This document shows positions 12,276 through 24,959 of a stretch of 64,000 nucleotides of DNA, piece after piece (position 1 is the first letter of the stretch; every line of letters begins with the position of its first letter). The position numbers and the translations under genes are program-made. A model generated the notes under the pieces. That model was not told the origin of the DNA. It was given only the letters and a program-made list of their open reading frames with translations, and did no database searches. The DNA is from Malus domestica (Eukaryota > Streptophyta > Magnoliopsida > Rosales > Rosaceae), in assembly GCF_042453785.1 (NCBI RefSeq), contig NC_091664.1, positions 9,459,001-9,523,000 of the forward strand, in the 5' to 3' direction.

Positions 12276-15200
12276 TCATGCATTGCTTCCATCTGGCAAC
12301 GTAATCAGGCGCGACTTCGAATCATATACCAGTGGAGTTCCGCAGCTGCAGTCAAATGTTACTCATCACAGTTCAAATTAAATGGAAACACACCTTTTGT
12401 AAATCATGTCCAAACAAACACAAAATCCAAACAAAGAGAAAAGTATAACGCTCGGCTCATGCCATGCCTCCTTCAATGGCAACGTGGACATCATACTTAT
12501 CGTACAAATGTCATAATCAGAATGTTTCATTTTTATGGTCAACCGTCAATTTGTTTGATTCATATGAATGACTAATTGGTCTACAAATCCAATGATTTTT
12601 TTTCCCCATAAATGATGTTCAGATGATGGCAAAGAGAATGAACGATTGCGATTTTAATATTTGTATAATGAAATGATGCCACTATCATCAATGAAGGAGC
12701 CAAGTAGAGTCCAAGGGATAAAAAGCACACAAGTGGAAACAAAACAAAGAAACGTCAATAGTAGAATAAAATGCTACAATCAGTCGTTCACGCACGCTTG
12801 AATGATTTTTGACTATTGATGCACGTGAGCTCCGTTGTGGAACTTACATGTATCTAAAGACGGTCAGAAATCACCCACGTGTGCATGACGGATTGCAGCA
12901 CTCATCTAGAATCATGATTAGGTTTATACTCACTTTGAGCATTTAAGGTTGTTGGTGGAACCTCCATTTGAAATGGAAAGTATGGTCCCAAAGAATGACA
13001 AGTTCTCTGTACCACAGTTCGGACAAGGGCCCTAGGCAAACAAATGTGAAATGTTAAAAACAATACAGTATCCACAATTTACGTACGTATTATTTTCAGA
13101 CATCCCTAAGAAATGGCATTTGACAAAACGGAATCCTACCTTCAGGATCAAAACATCCTTGATAATTAGCTTTGTCAGTGCCTGAGCTAAGTAAACTACG
13201 GCAGGCACAGCAGCAAACCATGTAAAAATGAAGCTGAATGGCTCCGGCAGCTGCAATCCAAGAATTTACGAAAGGTTGTTTTGAAAGAGCGTAAAATGGA
13301 TACGTACAGCAACCAAAACTTCATGTAGTTACAAGTTGTGTGTAATTAAAACAATATACCTCCAAAAGATATGTGATTTCAAAACCGGTCAGATCATCCA
13401 AAAAGAAGAACCTAGCAGATGAGGAAACAAGGGTGTTGATTAATTGGTAGATTAGATATCATCTATGTAAACTAGACGAAAATTTCGGTGACAAGAAGCT
13501 ATTAGCTGGTTAAGCAGTTGACTATATTTCGTTTATGTGCACGGAGCAAGCAGGTTTAAGTAGATGACTTACGCTGCAAGTGCGACAACAGTCGCAGGGA
13601 CATTCAGCAGGAACATCTTCAAATAATCAACAGTCAGGTCACTGTAAACCTGTTGGAAGAAAGTTAATCAGTACAACCAGAACTTAGTTAGCCTTTTATC
13701 CCCGATTTCGCAACCAAGGTATCTCACAGAAATTGTATTAGAGAATGAAAAAAGGACAGTAAAACATCCATGTAAGCTTAAGAAAACAAATTGTAGACAA
13801 CTTAAACAACTCTTTCCATGGTAAATCAGCAGAAGTGCAGAGACATTTGGAGGACAAGCAAGAGAAAAATCTTTAGATCCGGTAATCAGTAATGGATTTT
13901 AATCAATACTTCTATAATCAAACATGCGAATACGAAAAACTAAAGAACTATTTTTTCCTAAAGAGATAATCCTTGTGATATTGGGTAATTACATTCACAT
14001 TTTGCAGTACTTCTTATGAAACCACAAAATGAAGGGTGCACAAGGGTAATTCATACATGGATATATAGAGAAAGAGAGTGAAAACTCAGCGTTACGCACC
14101 TTTCTAGTACGGAGACTGCATCTTGGACCCTCGACTACAATATCACTCCCTTCCGTCTGAAAAGAAGAAAATTATGTTCACCAACTGAAGCAAATGGAAA
14201 CGATGGATGGAAGAAACTATACTATTAATCATATTATGCGCGCCTAAACATGAAACCAACACACACTCACCTTTAGCCTCATTTTCAGATCATCATACTC
14301 TTGATCTGTCAGAATTGGTTTCCCAGACACATAGGCCATTGAGGCTTCCAGAAACTTCTGTTCATCAGAACCTGCACGTTAAAATTAAACACCAGAAACC
14401 GAAATTGTATCTTAGAAATATTACCATTATGAAATCCCAAGATATTGTGGTGCCAAGTCTCATTAAAAAAAAAAAAAATGAAACACTACGTACTTAGCAT
14501 GACAACGCTGCTGCCTTCCCACATGAGTTCTTCCTTAAGGTTATCAAATTCCTCATTTGACATAATAGCTTTTCCGTCATAGTAGAACGACTTTACGAGC
14601 AAAGAGAAGAAGAAACCATTTAGTATCTCAAATGCGAACATCTATTAGTGCTTTGCATCCAATTAATCAAAACAATAAGTAGCTGACTTCTAGAAGAAGG
14701 TAACGAAGGAGCCATGACAGATTTTGCCGGCATAAGTTGTGAAAGTGGTCCAAGAACTAAGTCGGAACCTTGGTTGAGATCCAGAACTAGTACTTTCTTG
14801 TATCGGTTTATCTATGGAATCATAATGTGTTTAATAGCAAAACACTACAGTACTATAAAACATTAAAATGTAGAGTAAAATTACTTGTAGAGCTTGAAGA
14901 AAATCTTGTTCAAGTTCACCCAAAGACTTCTTCTTGTTGTCTATACTACAATATGGCAAAATTTTACTGTCCACAACGTCATCCTTTTCGACCTTGCCTG
15001 AAAAAGGACATTGGAAATGATTCAAGAAATATTCCAAAAACAAACCAAGAAAAGAGTAAATTTCTGAAAAAAAAAAAAAGAAATGACTTTCAAGAACTGA
15101 CTGCAAAAGAGATCAGTATACGTGGTCTACATAGCATTACTCGTTAAATTGTACAATAAAACTTCGTATGCAAAAACCTTGTCCACACTTCATGGTGTCA

Positions 15201-15984
15201 GATAACATAGTTTAAGACTGAATCATGAATAAGTCCCTTTCAATCTGCATTAAAACTAAGAAAGTAAAACATCAAATTGAGCATCTTGTTTTTTTTTTAA
15301 TTATTAAATACTATCATGGCTACTGAGACTTAAGAATTAACTCATTTGTATACTTAGGTTGGTGGTCCTATTAATCTGCCCCTACCTATGCAATGAAGTA
15401 AAAATTGTATCTTCCACATAATATCTGTTTACTAATTAATTAGCACACCCTGTATCATGAGTATGCCAGTTGGCTGGAGCAGTGTGATAGCCCCTTTGCA
15501 CCCAAGTTCCAATTTTCGCCCTCATAGATTGGAATAGTTTAGAATATCGCCATATCGAACATAAAATATTAGGTCACCCTCTATAGTAAGCAAAGTGTGA
15601 AATTACCAAACCCCTGTAGTTTTGGTGAGATCAATACTGCACTGAACTTGATATGATTACTTAATCAGTTTGTTTCAATTATAAAAAAAATGCTCAATCA
15701 ATTTCATTCACTGATTAATCAACACTGCAATCAAAGCAGGTACCACAAAAATATAATTCAAGGCCTTATATGGACAGATGATCCTGACCTTGTTGGTCAG
15801 CTGTAGCCCTAGCCGGAAGTACCAAAAGGCGGCGGCGGCGGAGGCGGAGGCATAGCTGTCTGCCACTGATCTGAAAAGACTCAACCCTAGTCGAGGAGGA
15901 AGAAGAAACGGAGACAAAGGGTCTCTGAATAGAGGGATTAAAAGGGGTTGTAGATGTTAAGGTGAACCCTAGTTTGGTGGCCAT
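12276..15984 (-). CDS. PGRL1: PGRL1, PGR5-like chloroplast protein, ten exons
   Basis: Minus-strand exons: 15789-15984, 14885-14997, 14494-14590, 14271-14371, 14100-14156, 13573-13649, 13360-13411, 13140-13250, 12934-13031, 12276-12345. They join in frame to 323 aa, close to the Arabidopsis length. The first about 58 residues are a Ser/Arg-rich transit peptide. Recognisable blocks are LPYCSI, SFYYDGKAIMSNEEF, EEYDDL-like, EGPRCSLR, FFFLDDLTGFEITYL and a C-terminal double CxxC (CPNCG and KCSNCG). Two transmembrane helices lie at about residues 200-219 and 236-256. The six cysteines known to matter in this family are present at about 82, 182, 271, 274, 299 and 302. PGRL1 works with PGR5 in thylakoids in antimycin-sensitive cyclic electron flow around photosystem I. 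No defect seen. Confidence 0.97.
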
Positions 15985-16609
15985 TGGAACTGAGAAAAGC
16001 CACTAATTCTCTGGTTACAGAGTGAGCTGAGTAGTAAATGAAGACAGGACTTTTTTGGTAATCTGAATTTTGGATTCATTTTTTTGGGTGGGGTGGGATT
16101 GTTTGGAGGGAAAGCAAAGAGAAACAACATATGAAGAGATAAGGTGAGTGGGGAATGTGTGGAGGGAAATGCAACGGCTCTATTGTCCTCTAATTTCAAA
16201 GACACTGTCAAAACTCGAAATAGTATCAAACAAAACACTTACAGTTCGACAGATGTTTCATCATCTTATAAAATCTGCCACGTCCTTATAGAAAACAAAT
16301 AATTGTGAAGATTGCGTGAACAAGATATCCAATGCCTTGTCAAAGGAGAAATTAGGATGGGAGGATGTAGAGTGTTGTTCCATCTCGAAAGTTCAAAGAC
16401 ATTGCATGTGCTTCTAAGAACTAATCTCAATATTGTCAATTGCCTTGGTAAAATTCTTTTTGGGTAACAGAGCAACTTAATGTTCCATCTTACTTAGGGG
16501 TTGTTTAATAACCATCACGCTTTAGTTTGCGCGTTCTTCAGTGCCTCAACCCATTAATTCATTAGTCGTTCCACCACACTCGTCAACCCACATCTTCATT
16601 TCATCCTCA
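15985..16609. other. 5' region of PGRL1
   Basis: Should contain the promoter and 5' UTR of PGRL1 (purine-rich on the plus strand near 16020-16190). No other gene or clear element recognised before the hAT-type element at 16618. Confidence 0.5.
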
Positions 16610-16617
16610 TACCACAC

Positions 16618-17627
16618 TAGGTCTGGCAAATGGGTCGTGTTTGCCGTGTTTGTGTCGTTTTCGTGTAACACATGTTATCTTAACGGGTCGTATCGTGGCA
16701 CACCCATTATCTTAACGGTTCTTAACAGATCGGATCATTTTACCCAACAGGTAAAAATGACCCCTTAAGAAAATACTCTATTTTTTCTTCTTCTAAATTT
16801 GAACATACCATAAATGAGCGGTAGGTCGCACTTGGTGTGATGGCAAGTGCCTTCGCCCATGAGCGGTAGGTCTCGGGTTCGAGACTTGGGAGCAGCCTCT
16901 CCATAAATGGGGGTAAGGTTAGCCGACATTCACCTCTCCCAGACCCTGCGTAAAGCGGGAGCCTTATGCACTGGGTACGACCTTTTTTTTTTTTTTTTTT
17001 AAATTTGAACATACCATATTGCCACATAAATATTACTTCAAAATATCTTAACATTGCCACATACCACATTCCCACAAAAATATCTTAACGAGATTCGCTT
17101 GATCTAGAGAGAGAATCGGAGACAAAAGTAGTAGATTGACTGGTGGTGAGTTACTAGGTTGTATGTGGTGACAGTGGTGTGGTGGAGGGAGACTGAAGAG
17201 GGTGGTCGTGGACTTGTGGCTGGCCGAAGTTGAGGTTCGAGAGTGAGATTCAAGAGAGATATCAAGCGACTGCTTCGATTCGAGCCTTCGCGAATGAGAG
17301 AGAGTTTGATATAGGACTAAGAAAAACATTGGATGACTGGGTTTAAATCTTAGTCGATCCAACAATCATCAATTTTCTAAATTTAATTTGAATATATATA
17401 TATATATATATTGTTTATTATAGTATTTTTTTAGTGGTATAAAATTATTAAATTAATATTTTTCTTATCGTGTAACAGGTTATCCACGTGTATATCTAGA
17501 TTGATCCGTTATCTTAATAGGTGCATATCGAGTTACTCGATAATGACCCGATTCGTTATTGTGTCGGCTTGAAAACTTGTTAATTTCGTACCGAATTAAC
17601 GAATTGTGTAAAAATTTGCCAGACCTA
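16618..17627. mobile_element. Non-autonomous hAT-type element (copy A)
   Basis: Ends are TAGGTCTGGCAAA (16618) and TTTGCCAGACCTA (to 17627), a 13-bp inverted repeat, flanked by a perfect 8-bp duplication TACCACAC at 16610-16617 and 17628-17635. An 8-bp duplication is the hAT signature. Subterminal DNA is rich in ATCTTAACGGGTCGT-like motifs. Both ends match the ends of a larger copy at 56794-63298, in the opposite orientation. No transposase is present. A SINE is inserted inside at 16813-17000. Confidence 0.9.
16813..17000 (+). mobile_element. tRNA-derived SINE (Au-like) nested in the hAT element
   Basis: An A-box-like segment (TGGTGTGATGGCAAG, about 16833) and a B-box-like segment (GGTTCGAGACT, about 16877) form an internal pol III promoter. 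The 3' part with GGTAAGGTTAGCC, GCGGGAGCC and a CACTGGGTACGACC end resembles the Au SINE family, followed by a T tail. It is flanked by an 18-bp perfect duplication (aaatttgaacataccata) at 16795-16812 and 17001-17018. The related hAT copy at 56794-63298 retains the corresponding empty site near 63130-63160, which confirms insertion. Confidence 0.9.
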
Positions 17628-17802
17628 TACCACACCATGGTGCTATGGTGAGAGCGAACCATCCTCAGTCATGATTCAATTTTTTTTTTCATTAGATGTT
17701 TTACTTTTAGTTCTTTAGTTGCATTACATCCTTTTTTTTTCCTTTTTTTTTAAAATTTTTTTTATCATAACATTATATCCTTAGTCATTACTAAAATTTG
17801 AA

Positions 17803-18600
17803 TTTTTTTTTTTTTTGATGAAAGGTAAGTTCATTACCAAGACAACATAATTACAAGAGAGAGGCCCAATTACAATATCCACACAACACAAAAGTGGACT
17901 TCCAAAGTAAAACAGAAAACCCAAAACTAGGTTATGGGCCCAACACCGTCGGACCGCCTACCTACCATCTCAGACAGTCGCCCCCAAAAAATGCCTAAGA
18001 TTAGGCTAAACATGGTCCCCGAGCTGGATGAAGAAGAAACACTTACATCCTCCAAAGAGCACCACCGAAATCTCCACCACAAATCGAAAGAAACACGCGG
18101 GAAGAACTAGCCTACAAATACTAATGCCAACAAAAGCAAAGAGAAGGAAGAAGGTGGTGGTGTGAACACTCGAATCGAAGCATTACGCACCTTCCAGGGA
18201 GATCGCAAGAAATCACGTTGAAGATTTGTGTGTGCAGACTTGGTTGATATCGATGAAGGATTGATTTTATGAAGAAGATTATGGAGTGGGTTGATCATGG
18301 AGGTAGAGGGAAGGGGAGATTTGGCCCAGAGGATAGTGAAATTAGAGGAAAGCAGGGGTGATGGATGAGACTTATCCAGCCAAATAGAGGAAAAAACAAG
18401 TTGAGGGAGAAAGAAAGGGAAGAAGAAAGAAGAAAAAAGAAACGAAGGACTGCCATCAGCCTTAGACAGAGCTCTGTCTAAGGTCGACGACTTCGAAATT
18501 GAGGATGAACAAATAAACACTCACAAACCAAAACCAGTGAGAAACACTCTCAGGGAGAGAAGGGCTCTCACCAAATGGGAGAGAACTCATATTTGTATGG
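17803..18600 (-). mobile_element. Probable 5'-truncated LINE 3' end
   Basis: On the minus strand the sequence ends in GGTAATGAACTTACCTTTCA followed by a poly(A) (T run at 17803-17816). This is the usual 3' terminus of plant non-LTR retrotransposons. Upstream is about 780 bp of non-coding, Ser/Phe-rich open sequence that I cannot assign. The far boundary near 18600 is a guess, and no target duplication was found. Confidence 0.5.
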
Positions 18601-19290
18601 AGTTAGTTTGGATGTAGTTGATTCAATAAACTTTCAAATGTTGACATATGTCTCAAAGATTGATTAATTTCCATAATTTTGGTGAATGTTGATGTTTGGG
18701 CCCAAAATACAAGTTTGGCCTAAAACAAGGAAATTGGAAGGAAGACCCAACATCGATTCTGCCGGGTAGAAGCGTTCCAATCAAAGACAATGTTAGCCCA
18801 ACTGAGTCCTTATGAATGAAGGACCGTGGAGAAATTGCATTTGAGTTGGGCCTAGTTCTAGATAGACTAAGACTGTTGAGTATTGGCAATCAATTCTAAC
18901 TAGGGTTGTTCAAAGAATCATAATTCATGGATTAAGAGTTCGTTTGAATATGCTTTTAAAAAGATTGAAAACGTTTTTAGTAAAATTGATTTGGGTTACA
19001 AAAAGAACTAAAAAAAGCACAAGATATGTGCTTCTAGCAAAAAGCATTTAAATTTTTTTTTAAAATCTAGGTGAATTTTTATTAAGGTGAGCTTAGAAAT
19101 ATTTTCACTAAATACGCTTTTAATTATTTTAAAAACATTTTCAAGGCAGATAATTTTAAAAAAAAAAAAAAAACCTATCCAAGTCTAGTCTTGTTCAAAA
19201 GAAATAATTTTTCACAAGGCAATAAGCTATATGTTGTGGCGGTAAAAAAAAGTATGGGGTGTGGATGCAAAGAATCAAAGCAAAAACCCA
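18601..19290. other. Intergenic with a possible degraded MITE
   Basis: At about 18930-19170 the sequence has phrases (gtttgaatatgctttt, aagcattt, acgcttttaatt) typical of small non-autonomous elements, but no clean inverted repeat. An A-rich run lies at about 19158-19172. No gene supported. Confidence 0.35.
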
Positions 19291-19824
19291 ATGGAGGGCT
19301 CGCACGATCACAAGGTCAGCAAAGAGGAGGTGATCGGCTCAAGGACGTCGGAGACTTCGACAGACTCCGCCGCAGCATCATCCAGAAGCTCAAAAACAAT
19401 GTCCGTCCCTTTCTCTCTCTCATCTGTCCTAGGATAAAAGAATTTTGCTAGTTTATGTATTTGTCTGTGCTAAATTCTTATGTATTTGTCCAAAACGTAA
19501 TTGTAGAAATCAAGGCTTTTGTAAATTGTACCGATTCAGTTTTTTTTTTTCAAACTAATTTTCAGTGAATTATCTAATTACGCAATGATATTCGATTTGT
19601 ATGGGGTAGATTGAAAGTATGTTTGGATGGTTGGAAATTGTTTATAATTTGTATGTTTTTGAACCAAATTTGTGTGGGTTTTTCTGAAAGAGGGGCAATT
19701 AATTGCAGGAAGAACTGCGAGAGGTTATTACTTTTATTGTGAAGCAATCGGCAGCGCTTAATCTCGAAGGTGCTGAGAATGTGAAACCCAGACACCTTTC
19801 TGAAGGTATTTATCTGGAGGTTGG
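19291..19824 (+). pseudogene. Frameshifted, truncated plant gene fragment (two exons)
   Basis: Exon-like piece 1 (19291 to about 19399) opens with ATG and reads MEGSHDHKVSKEEVIGSRT. In a different frame the second half reads DFDRLRRSIIQKLKNN. Exon-like piece 2 (19709-19824), bounded by TTGCAG and GTAAGT, continues EELREVITFIVKQSAALN and ends LEVG. The change of frame near 19350 implies a one-base indel, and no later exons follow before the SBT gene at 20374. A linked pattern of Lys/Leu-rich helix, Gly-Ala-Glu and KPR recalls a plant nuclear protein family, possibly BOD1/SHG1-like, but I am not sure. Best read as a dead 5' fragment of a gene located elsewhere. Confidence 0.5.
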
Positions 19825-20374
19825 GTAAGTAACTAATTTTTCACTTTCTTCGGGTGATTAAAATGTGACTGGTGACTGTTTAGGTTTATGTGGTGGTGGT
19901 TTTGTATTTCATCTAGGTAAGGAGATTATAGGGTTGGCCAGTAGAAGTTAATTATTAGATTTATATCAGCCGTTTTTTAACTGAACAACTAACATACAAC
20001 CTTAAGTTGGATGGGAGAAAGTGCATTGCGTTATGAGATTATTTTTACCGTTTAGTCTTTGGCATCTATTTTGCACCATTCTTCTTTTTCCACATCGCGT
20101 CTATTGTTGTTAGTCTTTATTATTATATTTATGTTTTAATTATTTTTTCGACGAGAAGCAGATCCAAGATTTCTATATCATATACCTGGTATGTGAGGTT
20201 TATTTCTGTCCTAGACTTAGATTGTCCGAGTCGATATCTCCTTTAAAATATTGCCATGTTATTGAAGGAAAACATAAGAAAATGAGTACATTTAAGTTTG
20301 ATCGCATAGAGCTCCATGAAGTTTGATGACATTGCAAGTCACCAGATGCCCACTATACGATAAGCATCCATTAC
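19825..20374. other. Intergenic, 3' side of the first SBT gene
   Basis: Contains the 3' UTR of the minus-strand SBT gene. No gene recognised; expected further exons of the fragment at 19.3-19.8 kb were looked for and not found. Confidence 0.5.
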
Positions 20375-22627
20375 TCACTGTAATTTAACAGAAACCGGAC
20401 TCCTAACAACATATTTAGCAGAAACCCACGTTAAGAATCCTCGAGTGAATTCACCAGCTTCACCTTTTGAACCAATATGGCTGAATGTCACTGAATACGA
20501 CATCTTCTGGTTCACCTTTGTGAAGTTAAGTGTTTTGGGCTTGACACTCACATGTACTCCTTCTGGTGCATTAACCTTGACTGCATAAGATGAATATGCC
20601 TCACCAACATTTGTCAGAGTTCGTGTGAATGTCTCAGATGGTCCCAGTGTGACAGAAAACGAAGGGTAGTTCAGCTCTCCTTCAGGTATGCTCGATACCA
20701 TTGAGCATTTTATTTGTCTATGCACAATGATACTGATTTCATCATCTTTATAGCCCAAGCCACAAAGATAAGGGATATAATCATCAGGTTGAATATCATA
20801 AATTAATCCCGGGTCATTTGCCTTTGATGGGTTGACCTGGCCTGCACCAGTGGCTAAAACATCTGCAGGCTGAAGTTGTTCATCGAGAATAGGTTTGCCT
20901 TCTAAATTTAGAAGATCAGCAGAAGTCATTATAGCAGATTTAATGGCAGCTGGTGACCAGTAAGGGTGTGAGCTCTTAAGCAAAGCTGCAATTCCACTGA
21001 GATGCGGGCAAGACATTGAAGTTCCAGACATTATGTTGAAATTGATTTTTGATTTTGTGGTATTGTCAACGGGGAATGGCCATGCAGCAAGAATGCTTAC
21101 TCCAGGACCAATAATGTCTGGTTTCAGAATACCTGGACTTGCCAGGCTGGGGCCTCTTGAAGAGAAGGAAGCAACCACTGGAGTAGATGAGTCTCCGATG
21201 ACAGTTCCTTTGAATAAGATTGTTGCTGTTGGTGTTACTGTTGAATTTATATATGCTTTGATCTTCAGTCCAGCTGCGTAGCTCACATGTGTTGCGGGAA
21301 GAACATGAACATCAGCTGAAATACTGACACCGTCAGTTTCTTCATTCAAAAGAATCATGGCAGCGCCTCCAGCGTTTTTCACTTCTTCTCCCTTAGCAAT
21401 CCTTCCTATACCTCCCCCTCGCTCACACACAACTACCTTACCTTTAACAGGGAGACCTTTCAAGGATCCTTCAGCACACAATGCCGAATCATTACCATTT
21501 ACTCCAGCATAAATAAGAGGCATTAATGTTGAAGGGAAATCACTGGGCTGAAAGAGAGATTCGCCATCAAATACTTGTCCATTTCCAAGTTTTGCTGTGG
21601 CTACAACATGTCTGTCTATTGTGCTTGCTCCAACTGTTAGCATCCAGGGGGCTTCATTAGATAGTGTGCCGTTAAATGGGCCAGAATTTCCAGCTGCACA
21701 ACTTACAAATATTCCTTTTTGGATTGCTGCAAATGAGCCTATTGCAGTGGTGTCTTGGAAAAATGGAACTGACGCTTCACCAAGGGAGATTGAGATCACA
21801 TCAACACCATCCTGCACAGCGGCTTCAAGTGCAGCTAATATATCAGCATCTGGGCAGGGGTCTCCGAAGCACACCTTGTATATTGCTAGGTGCGCATGAG
21901 GTGCAATCCCGACTGCCGTACCTTTGGCATTCCCTAAAACATCAGCATTCTGCACAAATGCACCAGCAGCGGTGCTTGCTGTGTGGGTCCCATGTCCATC
22001 TATATCGATCGGTGCCTCAGGCTTCTCTCCTTTCAACGCCTTAGCTGCAAGATTGAAAGCCCTTGCACCGATTAATTTGTTGTTGCAGTCTGATGCGTTA
22101 AAGTCACACCTCCCTTTCCATTTAGCAGGTGGAGGTGGAATTCCTGCACCACTAAATGAAGGATGGTTGGGCTCAATTCCACCATCCAGCACTCCAATGA
22201 TCACGCCCTTCCCAAAATTTGAATCCTTCCATATTCCGGTTTGTTGGTGCAGCCCCAGGAAGTAGGGTGTGTGTGTAGTTTTCCGACGGAATACTCTTTG
22301 AGGATATGCTGCAACAAAGCCATCCATCTCCTGCATTGCTTTTACTTCATCCTGAGTTAGTCTAGCAGCAAAACCACTGATCACTTCTTGGTATGAGTAA
22401 AGCAGGCGTGGCGGTTCATCGGCGCTTGCTGTGGTAACGGGCAGAAAAGATTCGTGCCAGCTCTTCAGGTCTTCTGTTTGAGCAAAAACTCTGCCCTCTG
22501 GTTGCCTTACATGGACAATGTATGTCTGTAAATTGCTTGTTTTAGTAGTTGCTGGTGAGAGCTCCTTTTTCTGAGCGGTAACATAACAGAAACTAAGTAT
22601 GAAAATAAGAAAAGGCATCACAGCCAT
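20375..22627 (-). CDS. Subtilisin-like serine protease (SBT), intronless, intact
   Basis: 750 aa in one exon. Order: signal peptide (about 1-19), I9 inhibitor prodomain (about 34-115), catalytic S8 domain, inserted PA domain (about 370-465), Ser block, fibronectin-III-like C-terminal domain (about 650-750). The catalytic residues are visible: Asp148 in GVLDGG (most relatives have DTG), His212 in GHGTHTAS, oxyanion Asn314 in AAGNSGP and Ser537 in SGTSMSCPH. Plant SBTs are secreted, self-process and cleave cell-wall or peptide substrates; the substrate here is unknown. Length is usual. It resembles the SBT1 class; an exact subgroup needs a tree. It is the left-most member of a tandem family running to 49.4 kb, and it is clearly diverged from the copy at 31.3 kb. 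Confidence 0.96.
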   Translation of the reverse strand: MAVMPFLIFILSFCYVTAQKKELSPATTKTSNLQTYIVHVRQPEGRVFAQTEDLKSWHESFLPVTTASADEPPRLLYSYQEVISGFAARLTQDEVKAMQEMDGFVAAYPQRVFRRKTTHTPYFLGLHQQTGIWKDSNFGKGVIIGVLDGGIEPNHPSFSGAGIPPPPAKWKGRCDFNASDCNNKLIGARAFNLAAKALKGEKPEAPIDIDGHGTHTASTAAGAFVQNADVLGNAKGTAVGIAPHAHLAIYKVCFGDPCPDADILAALEAAVQDGVDVISISLGEASVPFFQDTTAIGSFAAIQKGIFVSCAAGNSGPFNGTLSNEAPWMLTVGASTIDRHVVATAKLGNGQVFDGESLFQPSDFPSTLMPLIYAGVNGNDSALCAEGSLKGLPVKGKVVVCERGGGIGRIAKGEEVKNAGGAAMILLNEETDGVSISADVHVLPATHVSYAAGLKIKAYINSTVTPTATILFKGTVIGDSSTPVVASFSSRGPSLASPGILKPDIIGPGVSILAAWPFPVDNTTKSKINFNIMSGTSMSCPHLSGIAALLKSSHPYWSPAAIKSAIMTSADLLNLEGKPILDEQLQPADVLATGAGQVNPSKANDPGLIYDIQPDDYIPYLCGLGYKDDEISIIVHRQIKCSMVSSIPEGELNYPSFSVTLGPSETFTRTLTNVGEAYSSYAVKVNAPEGVHVSVKPKTLNFTKVNQKMSYSVTFSHIGSKGEAGEFTRGFLTWVSAKYVVRSPVSVKLQ

Positions 22628-22714
22628 GGTGAATAAAACCCTACTGAATGAAGTAGCAAGGATAGTCAGAGATGCCTGTGTTTCTGTTATGAGTTGATAT
22701 TCTCAGGAAAGCAT

Positions 22715-22723
22715 CATATATAG
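22715..22723 (-). promoter_or_regulatory. Probable TATA box of the first SBT gene
   Basis: The minus strand reads CTATATATG about 90 bp upstream of the ATG at 22627. Similar TATA elements precede the other SBT copies. Confidence 0.5.
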
Positions 22724-22727
22724 TTGA

Positions 22728-24959
22728 AGGAAGCGGAGAATGGCCGGCATTTTCAGCAATATATCTGTTGGAGCTTTATGATCTGGGTCCGTGCAAATTT
22801 GATCCTATTCTAGCCTTATTATCGTCTTCTGTCCCACGGAGAATTTTATTTAGTGATTCTACTTTTCCTCAAGGCGGCTACACGGATCTGTGCAGGTTTT
22901 ATTTCTACTTCAAGTGGTACTGCTTTATTTGCATATATTGCTTAGCTGGTTTAGTTTTATGCAATTACTGCATGTCTGACCAGTTCAAGGATTGAGTGAA
23001 TGAGTCCATTTTTCCTTCCTTTTTTTGTTGTGAACCGGACGGTTCTTAGCATGTGTGGAGGTTATTCTCTTATAGCAGGAAGCCATTATTAATAAAATGG
23101 ATGTCACATTAGCGAGCCATTTGCATGATTTTTATTGCGTTTAGACGTCGCTGTCCTTTTTTGCTGGGTTATATTTTGTCCATACTCTGTGTACAATACA
23201 ATACCACACTTTGTGTGATTTTGTCTTTTATCCTCCGGAATATTTTTCTTGACGCTTCTATTTCATGCTGTTTCTTCAATGGAATAACAAGCCTGATCTA
23301 AACAAACCCTCATTCTACAAGGCTTTCTAATTTATTAGTATTTATCAATTTAATTTGTTCTTTTTCCTTTTAGGTGTCACCCTCCTCATCTAGTTATAGT
23401 TAGCATGAACTGTAAATGGTGAAGGTTGCTGGAAATGAATAGGTTGATCCTCGAAGGTTTTTCGTGGAAGGCAATGATGGTCTTTCTTCCGGGTATTATT
23501 GTGAATATCAATAATGAGTACAAAGAATAATCTTGCCAAGTCTTTAGAATTAAGACTAGACGAAAAACTTGAAAGAACAAGAAATACACACTTATTTTTT
23601 CTCTCGCAAACACTTTGCCCTTACAATATTCTCACTCTAGTTATGAATCCTAATTGGGAATACCACTCCAATTAGGAGAACAACCCCAAATAGGAAAACA
23701 GTTTAATCCTCTTAAGACTATAATTCATAATAGACTTACGACAACTCATTATGGGCTGGAAAAACCCAACAATATCCCCATCCAAAATATGAGGAAGGTA
23801 TTCCAAAATAGGATTGCTCCTTTTGATCAAACTTCCATTGATCGAACTTCTCATAATTAGGCCCACCTTGATTGAACTACTCATGACCAAACTCTCTCTG
23901 ATCGAAATTCTCTAGACCAAGCGCCTCTTGATCAAACTTCTGTTGACTAGGCTCAAGTATTCATGATCGGACTCTCCCTGTTTGAACATCTCTTGACCAA
24001 GATCTCTTGATTAGACTTTTATTGACCAGTCTCTCATGATGAGAACTCTCCTCTTCATTAGTGTTGGAGCCCAAAATTGTACATGCAAGCCCAATTATGT
24101 CTCAAAGCCCGATTGTTGTAAAATAACCCAAGCCAAGCTTAAACATATGCAAAGGTGTGGAATCGAGAATATATACGCCACGTTAATAAAATAAAAATTA
24201 GGGAGTAAGTGTTTGCATAATCACGCCAAGCTCATGCCCATGCATATTCATCACACCAAGCTTTGACATGACATTGCTGTCGTGTACAAATCATGCTAAC
24301 TACAATACATGCTCACTTAAGCCCAAGCTACGTGGCGGGGCTTGCTTAGTGGATTGTGATGTGGATGATTACAAAAGTTTATCGGGCCTATGTGGAATAA
24401 ACAATATGGAAGACTTTGGGCTAGTTAGGAGTACCAAAGATCGAAGCCCACAACCCTTGAGCTCCACGTAGGTGAGTCTAGGAATACCAATATTTGTGAC
24501 CTTATACTTAACCCATCAGCATTTATAGTACCAATATTGATTTATTTTGTAAATATTCTTACACAAAATGCCAATTATTTACTTGGAATTATGTAGATGT
24601 GAATTGTGCATAGTGAACAATCGTACACTCTATAGCCTCGTTCGTTATCCAAATAAGTTTTCTTAATGGCTAATCTACTTTATACCTTCACTTAAACGAA
24701 AATTGCAAGTGGACAACCAATTCTCCGTTTGTCATTCCATTAAATCTAGTGGGTTGTTCTATCCAAACCAATCCTAGACTGCAAATTGACGCCTACGATT
24801 ATCTTTTAGCCGACAGCATATTTATTCTTGTCATGCATGGAAACCGTTGCTCGCAAATGAAGATACTGTCCATATAAACAAAGTTCAATTTTTACTAATC
24901 TTTGTAATTTGTTTATATTTTCCATTTCATCCCCATTTTAGTATTTAGTTAGCGTGAAT
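22728..24959. other. Intergenic with a probable LTR retrotransposon remnant
   Basis: From about 23500 to 24480 there are LTR-like phrases (ttctctcgcaaacac, then short repeated motifs ttgatcaaacttc, ttgaccaa, tgatcgaact at about 23820-24030) and cagcatttatagtacc. No coding domain remains and no boundaries could be fixed. The rest is AT-rich and unrecognised. Confidence 0.35.

Noticed and set aside
16820..16990. tRNA gene
   Set aside because: A-box and B-box-like sequences are present, but there is no cloverleaf or CCA-type end; the 188-bp unit with T tail and 18-bp target duplication is a SINE.
21597..22265. Plus-strand frames opposite the first SBT gene
   Set aside because: Antisense shadows of a conserved, intact coding sequence.
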